NCBI GenBank assembly: GCA_017506865.1
Contig: JAFCMP010000059.1
Location: 62,001-126,000 of the forward strand
Direction of reading: 5' to 3'
Length of the DNA: 64,000 nt
DNA from: Tribonema minus
Taxonomy: Eukaryota > Sar > Xanthophyceae > Tribonematales > Tribonemataceae
Made by a program: the position numbers and the translations under genes. A model generated the notes under the pieces. The model was not told the origin of the DNA. It searched no databases and saw only the letters and a list, made by a program, of their open reading frames with translations. This document shows positions 26,505 to 36,300 of the stretch, in pieces; the first letter of the stretch is position 1, and every line of letters begins with the position of its first letter.

Positions 26505-27419
26505 ATGTCCGCCTGTGGAACGCACAGCGTTATGCGTTCACGGTCTATAGATCTCGTCACGGAGTCCTGGAATAGCCTGCGCGAGCTGCTGAGCGACGAC
26601 GGCATATCCGAGCAAGATCTCGAGTGCGCGTGTCGCGATGCAGTCACGACAGCATGTGACTCCCTCGAGTCGAGTGATGTCACCGCCTACGCGACGTTGC
26701 ACGATATCGGCAAAGTCTTCGTGGCAATAGATCTGTGCGCGGTCAACGCACATCTGGCGAGGGTGTTGGCCGATAAGTATGCTGCAGCAGCCTTGATCAG
26801 GGTCAAGCGAGACGCCACGCGTCTCTTGACTCACACGGTGCAGGTGCTCGATCGCGTCGGCCCCGAGACCCAGACACTGGAATCTATGCTGGCGGGTCTT
26901 ATGCACCTGCAGCTCTCATCCCTGCCTAAACTGAAGGCAGAGACTCCTCTGCTTGCAGCGCTCGAAGACACCGAAGCGATTGAGTCTAGAGCTTCTGAGG
27001 GCGGCGTGAACGCCGACCTCCTCGCCTCTCTGCGTTCCGACTCCGTACATCAGCTGATGAAAAATACCCAACGACTCGCCCGCGATATCGCCGAGTGCTT
27101 CGCCATCCCCGCACACGCGGCATACGCCAAGGTCTTCGATCGCAACCTACACAACTTGTGGTCAGCTCTGGTCGGCCCGCGCGTCTACGGATCTGCCACA
27201 GACTCCATCAAGTGGCGCGTGTGTCTTGGCATCATAATAGGCGACGACGACTCGGTCAAAGACATCGTCGCTCTCTTCATGTACTTTACTTATCTGAAAG
27301 AAATACTAATCAACAGAAAAGGTCGCGCGGCGCGCATCAAGGGGTGCGATCGCGTGCGGAAATGGGCGATAAACAGAAAAAATGCTGGCGAAAAAATACC
27401 TGAGATTTTGTTAAATTAA
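26505..27419 (+). CDS. unknown helical protein, 304 aa
   Basis: Start ATG 26505 (ATG 26532 also possible). Mostly alpha-helical and soluble; ends with a basic segment (INRKGRAARIKGCDRVRKWA). No family recognised. Followed by an AT-rich 46-bp gap and the 27466 gene on the same strand. Confidence 0.55.
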   Translation: MSACGTHSVMRSRSIDLVTESWNSLRELLSDDGISEQDLECACRDAVTTACDSLESSDVTAYATLHDIGKVFVAIDLCAVNAHLARVLADKYAAAALIRVKRDATRLLTHTVQVLDRVGPETQTLESMLAGLMHLQLSSLPKLKAETPLLAALEDTEAIESRASEGGVNADLLASLRSDSVHQLMKNTQRLARDIAECFAIPAHAAYAKVFDRNLHNLWSALVGPRVYGSATDSIKWRVCLGIIIGDDDSVKDIVALFMYFTYLKEILINRKGRAARIKGCDRVRKWAINRKNAGEKIPEILLN

Positions 27420-27465
27420 ATGATCTCGGTCGGATCGCACTCGCAGTCATCACCCCGGCAGCATC

Positions 27466-28078
27466 ATGAGCGACGATGATGCTCCCGACATGATCGACGA
27501 TAGCCATCTGAACGGCGACGAGTTCCCCGACAAAGTCAAGCAGTGCGCCGCCTCGCTCATGGCCCAACGAGACACCTGGCTGACCGCAATGGACGCTCAC
27601 GACTCGAGTTTACATAAGGATAGCGACCACCTCATCGGATTCTGCTCGTATGGGTTTTCGCGTTACATGACTGAGAACCGAAAACAAGAATTTCAAGACG
27701 TCATCGGCGTTGCCGAGACCAAGGATCCCATCACACGCGATCAATTCGACGCCGGCAGCGCTCAGTTCAACAGACTTGTCGTGACGCTCGTTCAGCTAGT
27801 GTACGCTCAAGTCGCGTGTTCCACAACACCAGAGAAGCAGCACCTGCTGGATCAAGTGAATCATCTAGTCAGGGTGTTGCAAGAGCGGCACACGACATCG
27901 ACCGATGACCTGATGGACCTGACATCGTGGAAATTGCTGGCGGGCTCATACGCTGCGTCGGACGTGCCTAGATGCCTCGATCAGGTCAAATTTTCCAGAG
28001 CGAATCGGACGCGCAGATGCTCGAGCTCGCGCTTTTCGCCATCGACAGGCAAAAAATGCTGAAACGTCTCCACGCGTA
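27466..28078 (+). CDS. unknown helical protein with C-terminal frameshift
   Basis: The first 175 residues read as a helical soluble protein (DKVKQCAASLMAQRDTW, NRLVVTLVQLVYAQVAC). After DVPRCLDQ (about 27990) the current frame turns into Arg/Ser-rich nonsense and ends at 28062. The +1 frame instead gives a protein-like helix (MLELALFAIDRQKMLKRLHA) to a stop at 28078. One missing G in the run at CAGGTCAA would explain it, either a mutation or a homopolymer sequencing error. No family recognised. Confidence 0.6.
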
Positions 28079-28104
28079 AAAATATTGTTGCGTAAATACA
28101 AAAG

Positions 28105-28719
28105 ATGTCCGAGTCCAAACCCGTCTACATGTTTCTGCTGCTTGCTGCTATTTGCACCATCGCATTCGTGGTTCTCAGCGAGACGAGCGTCACTACGCGT
28201 TCCGTCAATGCGTCAACAGTTTCAGTGCTCAGCGCCGCCGCCGAGGCTGCGCCAGTGCAACGCAAGGCCGAACCACTGAAAGGCTCCACGCCGGTAAGTC
28301 AAGGCGGGTTCGGCGTCGTACCTTGGGGCGGCGCCTCTCAATTCATCGACCCTACTGCCACCTGGCTATGGACGCAGACGAACGCGCGGTTCTCTGCACC
28401 GGCAGGCACAGTAGACTTCAGCACTCTAATCACTAACAGCTCTCAGCAGGACAAGCAAGCACTCATACATATGCTGGTTGATAACGACGCTGACGTTTTT
28501 TTGAACGATGCCAAGGTCGGCTCTGGCTCAATGGGATTTAGTGTGCGTGAGTACGCCAAGATCCCAATAGCATTGCCCTGGGGCACCAGCACGCTCAGAT
28601 TCAGGTGCGTAAATAGCGGCACCGGGCCCGCCGGTCTACTCGTCGCAGTCGTCGACGCTGCATCAGGTGTGACCATCGTGAAATCTGACCCCAGCTCGTG
28701 GGTGTTCAACGTCGTGTGA
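28105..28719 (+). CDS. signal-anchored extracellular or virion-surface protein
   Basis: 204 residues. Hydrophobic residues 7-26 (VYMFLLLAAICTIAFVVLSE) act as signal-anchor. An Ala/Val-rich stalk is followed by a beta-rich domain with FIDPTATWLWTQTNARF, VDNDADVFLNDAKVGSG and WGTSTLRFRCVNSGTGPAG, wording like carbohydrate-binding or tail-fibre beta-sandwiches. Preceded by AAAAATATTGTTG. A surface role is inference. Confidence 0.55.
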   Translation: MSESKPVYMFLLLAAICTIAFVVLSETSVTTRSVNASTVSVLSAAAEAAPVQRKAEPLKGSTPVSQGGFGVVPWGGASQFIDPTATWLWTQTNARFSAPAGTVDFSTLITNSSQQDKQALIHMLVDNDADVFLNDAKVGSGSMGFSVREYAKIPIALPWGTSTLRFRCVNSGTGPAGLLVAVVDAASGVTIVKSDPSSWVFNVV

Positions 28720-29268
28720 TCACCCACCCAGTAGCTCGTGAAGATACTCGGCGTCAGCAGCGTCGCCGATCCACTGGTGCAGATCGATGCCCTTATTGAG
28801 GCGAAACCAGACGATGCGGAGCATGGCATCGTGTGAATCATAGTTCGTGTCGAGGTCGTTGCTACATTTTCTTTCGTTTTGTGATATTGGCCGGCGCGCT
28901 GCGTCCAACAACGATGACCGTGCTGGCAGCGTCAACGTTTTTACACTCAGGACGTTCCAGACACGGTCGAAGCGCTGAAAATCGCCTGCCTCGATGAAAT
29001 GCTGCAGCACGAACAGCACGTCATCGTTCGTCAGCTTGCGGTGATCGAGTCTCTGCCATATACCGTCGAGAACCTGCGTGTGACCGATGGCAGCCATTTC
29101 CAACGGTGACCTCGCCATGACCGTACCATCTGCAAGCTTGTAAACAATAAGGTGCAAAACGCTGGGGTCGCTCCACAGCTTACACCCAACTAATATTGTA
29201 TGGTCACCGGTGTGGACAGCTCGCAGTACTGTATCCTCTGTTACCAGACGCAAACAGCGGCACCTCAT
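28720..29268 (-). CDS. unknown protein, 182 aa
   Basis: Convergent with 28105, its stop abutting that gene's stop. Contains CKLWSDPSVLHLIVYKLADG and DVLFVLQHFIEAGDFQRFDRVW. No family recognised. Its 5' end lies 11 bp from the mini-element inserted at 29280, so its promoter may have been displaced. Confidence 0.5.
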   Translation of the reverse strand: MRCRCLRLVTEDTVLRAVHTGDHTILVGCKLWSDPSVLHLIVYKLADGTVMARSPLEMAAIGHTQVLDGIWQRLDHRKLTNDDVLFVLQHFIEAGDFQRFDRVWNVLSVKTLTLPARSSLLDAARRPISQNERKCSNDLDTNYDSHDAMLRIVWFRLNKGIDLHQWIGDAADAEYLHELLGG

Positions 29269-29279
29269 GGTGACCTACT

Positions 29280-29504
29280 CAATGGTGTCAACTTTGGATA
29301 TCACGTCTCCTGGTTGATTTCCGGAAAGGCAGCGTGGTGCAGCTGGTGAAAGCCAGACTGTTACTGTGATGTCTGGGGTTCGAATCCCTTTAAAGACTAG
29401 TGTTGTGATTTATCCTTTACCAGTCATTCCTTGGGTCATATACTTGGCAGTGTGGCTGCTGAGCAGAGGATGATGCCGCTTCACTTCCTAAGTTGACGCC
29501 AATG
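29280..29504. mobile_element. 225-bp non-autonomous element with tRNA-like A/B boxes and 8-bp TSD
   Basis: Ends CAATGGTGTCAACTTTGGA and (reverse-complemented) CATTGGCGTCAACTTAGGA match at 16 of 19. Flanked by GACCTACT at 29272-29279 and 29505-29512, a perfect 8-bp TSD. Ends match the IS4-Fanzor element, whose transposase could move it. Inside: TGGTGCAGCTGG (A-box-like) and GGGTTCGAATCCC (B-box). A tRNA cloverleaf does not close (acceptor halves GGCAGCG and TAAAGAC), so it is tRNA-like rather than a tRNA gene. About 95% identical to 56948-57172. Confidence 0.82.
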
Positions 29505-29522
29505 GACCTACTGTTCAAATAA

Positions 29523-29756
29523 TATATTATTTATTGTATTGAGAACACGCACCCATTTCTTGCGTTTAATTTTTCGGGGGCTCAGAGTCTGGCTCATTGG
29601 TGGACGGTCCGATCATACATCAGATCGTGCGACACTTGTGAGGGCGATCCGCTCGCGGTCTACGGTGCCGTCTGTCTGAAGATCCCGTACAACTTGTCGG
29701 CACTGCACATGACCGGTCAGCTGCGTGAGTGGCTCGTAGCTAACACGACGCTGTGA
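29523..29756 (+). pseudogene. orphan 3' coding fragment
   Basis: Open frame without ATG near its start, ending TGA 29754-29756, with protein-like wording (CDTCEGDPLAVYGAVCLK, SALHMTGQLREWLVAN) and a CDTC pair. It begins 18 bp after the mini-element, so it may be the tail of a gene lost or cut there. No family recognised. Confidence 0.4.
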
Positions 29757-29931
29757 GGGTGACACGATGTTCCAGCATGAGCAGCGACGTCGGCATATAG
29801 GGGACAGGCGGGCAGGAACTCTTCGGTGTTTATAGGAAAATACCGGTAACTGAAAAATATAAATTGCGAATATTGATTTTTGGTGTCATGTCGCGGCTGT
29901 GCGATGGCACTGCTGCTAGCGACGTCGGATC

Positions 29932-30315
29932 ATGGCCGAAGAACAAGATCTGGCTTGGACGAGAGGATTGGTATGGCTTATAGAGATCCTCGCCGGCGAC
30001 CAGACCACCGACATCGTCCGATGGGTGAAGCGATTGCAAAGCAGCGGCAATGACTGGGAGACGGCGTGGGTGGCGCGCATAGAGACCGACCGGCTGGCGG
30101 CGTGCTGGGGCATGTCGGCGTGTCAGTTGCGATATCACATGTCGAAGGCAGGAATGACGTGTGAAGACAGAGCCGCGGCAGATGTTTGGTATCACGAGTC
30201 GTTCCAACCGGTACAAGATTGTCCGACGGCAAACATTCTGTTTCCCGAGGACGCGCAAGACGAGTCAGACGGGATACGATGGCTCGACGACTTAAATGAA
30301 ATGTTTTTATTGTGA
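29932..30315 (+). CDS. unknown protein, 127 aa
   Basis: Last dense, island-type gene. AT-rich leader (29848-29880) precedes ATG 29932. Trp-rich helical protein (LVWLIEILAG, IVRWVKRL, ACWGMSACQLRYHMSKAGM, perhaps a helix-turn-helix) with acidic tail. No family recognised. Confidence 0.5.
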   Translation: MAEEQDLAWTRGLVWLIEILAGDQTTDIVRWVKRLQSSGNDWETAWVARIETDRLAACWGMSACQLRYHMSKAGMTCEDRAAADVWYHESFQPVQDCPTANILFPEDAQDESDGIRWLDDLNEMFLL

Positions 30316-30383
30316 GTGTGCGTGTGATTCGCCTGCAGCTGTGCCCCGGCGCCGCGAGTGCTTGTGTCCTCGACCGCATAGTG

Positions 30384-30620
30384 GGCATCGCCTGCATCGC
30401 ATCAAGTGAGGGCGGCGGTCACATGGTCTGTCATCGCCTGCAGACCCTAAAGCTGCAATTGCCTGCAGAGCTCATAGGTGCTATCGTGTCCATCGCATCA
30501 AGGGAGGCCGGCGTGTCACATGGTATGCCATCGCCTTCATAGCCCATAGGTGCTATCGTGTCCATCGCATCAAGGGAGGCCGGCGGTCACATAGTGTGCC
30601 ATCGCTTCCATTGCGCAGAG
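30384..30620. repeat. three imperfect 60-90 bp repeats
   Basis: Three copies built on GCATCAAGGGAGGCCGGCG followed by TCACATGGT and GCCATCGC. Marks the change from the gene-dense island to satellite DNA. Confidence 0.6.
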
Positions 30621-32935
30621 CCGAGCACATCACGTCTGAGATCACCATTTACATCAGGTCTGAGATCAACGTGCATATCAAGTCCTGATGTCTGAGGTCG
30701 CCATGTACGTCATGTCTGAGAGCATCAGGTCTGAGGTCGCCATGTACATCATGTCTGAGAGCATCAGGTCTGAGGTCGCCATGTACATCATGTCTGAGAG
30801 CATCATGTCTGAGGTCGCCATGTACATCATGTCTGAGAGCATCAGGTCTGAGGTTGCCATGGAATGTACATCATGTCTGAGGTCGTCATTTACATCATGT
30901 CTGAGGTCACCATGTACATCATGTCTGACAGCATCAGGTCTGAGGTCGCCATGTAATGTACAGCATGTCTGAGGTCACCATGTCCATCAGGTCTGACATC
31001 ACCATGTGCATCAGGTCTGAGATCACAATGTACATCATGGCTGAGAACATCTCATGCCTGAGGTCAACACAAAGGTCAAAGACCGATACAGTTGTCCATT
31101 ACTCCAGCAGTCAGGTGCAGTTAGGCGTCTTATATTACTACAGTTAACACCGCCGACAATCATTGCGACTTAAATAAAATTCCCGACTGCACGCCATCTG
31201 ATGGACCTGTCGGTAATAGTTTCACAGAAAGCGATCCCAAGGTTTGCTTTTCAGCTGACTGAACGTCGCTCGGACTTCTTTCTAATAATATTTGAATATT
31301 ATATGAGAAGTAAATAACCGTCAGTATTGTTGTACATCCCAAATCCTTGCCCAATCCTGTAAAAATAAAGTTGGCCGATTTGGAGCTCTCCGAGTGAGCA
31401 CTCATGTGACCCGCGTAGAACTACATGTCACTAGGTGAAATATCGGGTCGTCGGTTGACGGATGTGAGGGGCAGTGTGCGTGGTATACGTCCTAAGCTGG
31501 TCCGGTATAGTCTAGCATCATGTCTGAGATCAACACATGCATCATGTCATCATGTTGAGATCATCATGCACATCAGGTCTGAGATCACCATGCACATCGC
31601 GTCTGAGAGCAGCAGGTCTGAGGTCGCCATGTACATCACGTCTGAGAGCGGCCGGTCTGATACATCATGTCTGAGAGCATCAGGTCTGAGGGCGCCATGT
31701 AATGTACATCATGTCTGAGGTCACCATGTACATCACGTCTGAGAGCGGCCGGTCTGATACATCATGTCTGAGAGCATCAGGTCTGAGGTCGCCATGTAAT
31801 GTACATCATGTCTGAGGTCACCATGTACATCAGGTCTGAGGTCGCCATGCACATCACGTCTGAGAGCAGCCGGTCAGATACGTCATGTCTGAGAGCATCA
31901 GGTCTGAGGTCGCCATGTAATGTACATCATGTCTGAGGTCACCATGTACATCAGGTCTGATACATCATGTCTGAGGTCACCAAGTACATCAGGTCTGATA
32001 CATCATGTCTGAAAGCATCAGGTCTGAGGTCACCATGTAATGTACATCATGTCTGAGGTCACCATGTACATCAGGTCAGAGGTCACCATGTGCATCAGGT
32101 CTGAGATCACAATGTACATCATGGCTGAGAACACCACATGTCTGAGGTCAACACATAAGTCAAAGACCGATGCAGTTTTCCATTACTCCAGCAGTCAGGT
32201 GCAGTTAGGCGTCATATATTACTACAGTTAACACCGCCGACAATCATTGCGACTTAAATAAAATTCCCGACTGCACGCCATCTGATGGACCTGTCGGTAA
32301 TAGTTTCACAGAAAGCGATCACAAGGTTTGCTTTTCAGCTGACTGAAAGTCGCTCGGACTTTTTTCTAATAATATTAGAATATTATATAAGACTTAAATA
32401 ACTGTCAGTATTGTTGTACATCCCAAATCCTTGCCCAATCCTGGAAAAATAAAGTTGGCCGATTTGGAGCTCTCCGAGTGAGCACTCATGTGACCCGCGT
32501 AGAACTACATGTCACTAGGTGAAATATCAGGTCGTCGGTTGACGGATGTGAGGGGGCAAAGTGCGTGGTATACATTCTAAGCTGGTCCGGTATGGTCTTG
32601 CAATATGTCTGAGATCAGCACATACATCATGTCATCATGTTTGAGATCATCATGCACATCAGGTCTGAGGTCGCCGCATACATCACTTTTGAGAGCAGCA
32701 GGTCTGAGGTCGCCATGTACAGCATGTCTGAGAGCTTCAGATCTGAGGTCGCCATGTACATCACGTCCGAGAGCATCAGGTCTGATACATCATGTCTGAG
32801 AGCATCAGGTCTGAGGTCGCCATGTAATGTACATCATGTCTGAGGTCACCATGTACATCAGGTCAGAGGTCACCATGTGCATCAGGTCTGAGATCACAAT
32901 GTACATCATGGCTGAGAACACCACATGTCTGAGGT

Positions 32936-33209
32936 TGAGATATTGACATCGCGCAAATCACCGTGCAGAGGAACCTGAGCTTGAGCCATCACAGCAACAA
33001 GTCACGCACATGTGCTAGTGTGTAGGAAAAGAAGTGGTATTACAAAGCACAGCAAGCCTGGGCATTCCAGCTCAGGATTGCTGAGTCATGCATGCAAAAG
33101 ATCTCGAACTGATCTCGAATGATCTCGAACAGATCTCGAACAAACTGCAACGTCAAGTGCATAACTTCAAGTGCAACCTGACTGCTACAAAACAGTGCTC
33201 ATTTCAACA
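32936..33209 (-). repeat. copia 3' LTR
   Basis: 274 bp, practically identical to 37424-37697; contains clustered GATCTCGAA repeats. Confidence 0.93.
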
Positions 33210-33316
33210 CCCTCCCCCAGTCAAGACTCCCCCAGAGCTTGACTGTCAAAACTGAAATGACAACTGTGACAGAGCCTGGTGCCTTACTCTGCGCTGCCAC
33301 TAAACAACAACTGCAA

Positions 33317-36300
33317 TCATGCGCTGCCCAAAAGCGCCGCTGTGTGGAAGTGGTGCTGAACTGCGCCTAGCACTTTGGTCAGCACATCTGCATGCTGCTC
33401 CTGTGTGCGCACTGACTCTACTGAAACTAGTCCGTTCTGCACTTGCTCGCGCACATAATGGTACTTTACATCAATGTGCTTAGTGCGCTGCGAGGCACCT
33501 GCGTCCGCAGCTAAATGGATCGCAGCTGCGTTGTCCTCCATAATGCGCACCACCCCTTGCTCCGCGCCAAGAAACTCCAGCAGCTGCGCCAAAGGCCGCA
33601 CCTCCTTGCTAGCCTCGCAAAGCGCCACGTACTCCGCCTCTGTTGAAGAAAGCGTGACGCAAGGCTGCAGCTTTGACCGCCAAACTACCGCCGCTCCGCA
33701 GAGCAGAAACGCGTAGCCGGTCTGACTGCGCCGCGTAGAGCTGTCGCTGGCGAACGACGCGTCCGCATAGCCGACCAGCTGCAGCTGCGCTCCCTCCTGC
33801 CGCCTGTAGGTGATACCTGTGGGGTGGCCCATCAGATAATGCAGCACGCGCTTGGCTGCCTCCATGTGGCACCGCTTGGGCTGCGCCATGTGCCGCTGTA
33901 GCTGCGACACCGTAAAGCTGATGTCCGGCCGCGTGCAAGTGGCTATCCACTGCAGCCCGCCAACCATGCTCTGGTACTCTGCTACTTGAGCTCCCTCCAG
34001 CTGTGCTGACTCCTCTGCTGCAATAGCCGTTGTCGCCGCTGGGGTGTGTGCCGGATGCGCGCCTAGCTGGTGGTGACGCTCCAGCAGCGTGTTGATGTAG
34101 TCTGGTTGCGAGACCGTGATGCTGCCATCGTCGTGGCGCGTGAAGTTGATGCCGAGGAACCGCGTGGTAAATCCCAGGTCCTTGATGGCGAACTCGCTGG
34201 CGATGAGGTCAACGGTCGCCTGCAACACGCCGCTGTCCGTGCTGCCCGTTGTGAACACGTCGTCCACGTAGATGACCACGATGACTCCGTTGCTGCAGTT
34301 GCGCAGCACGCAAGCGTCCGCCGGTGACTGAACAAAGCCGTGCTTCAGCAGGAAGTCGATGAGCTTTCTGTGCCAAAGCGCTGGGCTCTGGTGCAGGCCG
34401 TAAAGTCCCTTGCGCAGCTGCATCACAAGAGGCTCGCCGTCTGCTCCGCGCTGCACGTAGCCCTCTGGCTGCCGCACGTACGTAGGCTTGTCGATGTCGG
34501 CTTGGACGAAAGCGTTCATGACGTCGCAGATGTGTAGCTGCCAGCCGTGATGAGCAGCTAGCGCCACAACAGACCGTAGTGACTTGATGTCTGCGGTGGG
34601 CGCGTAGACGTCGTCGAAGTCGATGCCGGGTCGTTGCTGATCGCCCCGCACTACTAGCCGCGCCTTGTGACGAACAACCTCGCCTTGCTCGCCGAACTTG
34701 GTCTTGAAGACCCAAGTGCAGCCAAGCACTTTGGCGCCCACCTCCACCTCACTGCGTGGAATGAGACTCCAAGTGCCCCTGCCCTGCAGCTCCGCAATCT
34801 CGCGATCGCATGCCGCCCGCCACTTGCCGCCATCAGTGCCCGAGACAGCCTCCCTGTACGACTTGGGATCTGCTGGCACCTGCTCCGCCAAGGCAGCAAA
34901 TCTCGCGGCAGGCTGAGCCGAGTAACCGCGCCCGCTGCGCGTACGCGATGCCTCAGGTGCTAATCGGGCGCCCTCCCCAGGCTCTGCTGCGTCCACATCT
35001 GCTGCATCTGCTGCTGCGTCGGCTGCATCTGCTGCTGCGTCTGCTGCATCTGCTGCTGCGTCTGCTGCATCTGCTGCGTGCGCGCCAGTAGGTTCAGGCT
35101 GCTGCTGTTCTCCCTCCCCCACTGATGGCGCGTCAATGTTGACAGGCGACTGTCCGGGCGTTTCTATGAAGGTGACATTCCTGCTGACAACTACTTGCCG
35201 GGTGCGCTCGTTGTAGATAAAGTAGCCTCCGCGAACAGCCTCTGACCAGCCGACCAGCCGCCCGCGCCAGCCCTTATTGGTCATCTTGCCCTGGTCGCCC
35301 TCCGCGCACACGTACGCATAGGAGCCAAACACCCGTATGTGCTCCAGGTTTGCCACCTTGCCCGTCCACGCCTCGTACGGCGTCTGCCCTCCTATGGCTG
35401 AATGAGGGCTCCTGTTGATGAGGTAAACTGCCGCCTGCACTGCATGCTCCCCTAGAAATAGTGGGAGGGAAGCATGCTGCAGCATGCAGCGGGCCTTGCT
35501 GTTGATGGTGCACCAAGCCCGCTCCGCGATGCCGTTGGACTCCGGAGTGTACGGCGAAGAGTGGCTGAGCAAGTACCCCGCCGAACGCGCGTGCTCCTGA
35601 AGATCTGCACTAATGAACTCCTTTGCACAGTCCATGTGCAATTCGTGCATATGCACCGCTGCAGGCGCCAGAACCTCCCCGCGCAGCCGCTCCACGTCTG
35701 CCACCTGGTCACCCTTGAGCCGGTGACAATAAACTACATGGTACCTAGATACCTCGTCGATGAACACCCGAGCGTAGAGACTCCTGTTGCGGCTCTCCAT
35801 CTCGTAGGGCCCGGCTGTGTCCGAGTGCCAAAGCTGTCCTTTGGCAGTAGCACCCTGTCTGGCCTGAGGGGGGTGCGGCTGGTGAGCTGCCTTGCCCAAA
35901 TGGCAGGTCTCACAAGGCTCCAGCTCCCCAACTGGAAGTTGAACTCCGGTCCCCTCCGTATCTGCAAGCCTCCGCATGTCCGCCAGGTTGAGGTGCCCCA
36001 GCCGCTGATGCCATCGCTGCAGAGAAACCTTCGCTGCATAAGCGGCTGCGCCCTTCTTATCGCCTCCAGCAAGCTGTGCGGCTTTGCTGTCCAGACGCAC
36101 CCTGAAGCGGAAAAGGCCTCCGTATGGCTCCAAACGTACCTCCTCGCGAGGTTCTCCCGGCAGAATTAACTTGGAGTGATGCGTGCTGAGAATGACACTG
36201 CCGCCATGCTTGGTCAGAAGTGAGGCACTGAGCAGTAACTGTCCTGACCCGGGAATTACTACCGCCTCCCGCACCAGCAGCTGCTCCTCGCGCCCATGCT

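Noticed and set aside
29328..29402. Functional tRNA gene in the mini-element
   Set aside because: B-box and A-box-like sequences are present but acceptor halves do not pair and the T-stem is incomplete; called tRNA-like only.
30678..32843. Frames with repeated MSE/MYI peptides
   Set aside because: They follow the 15/24-bp satellite in any frame and begin and end with the array.
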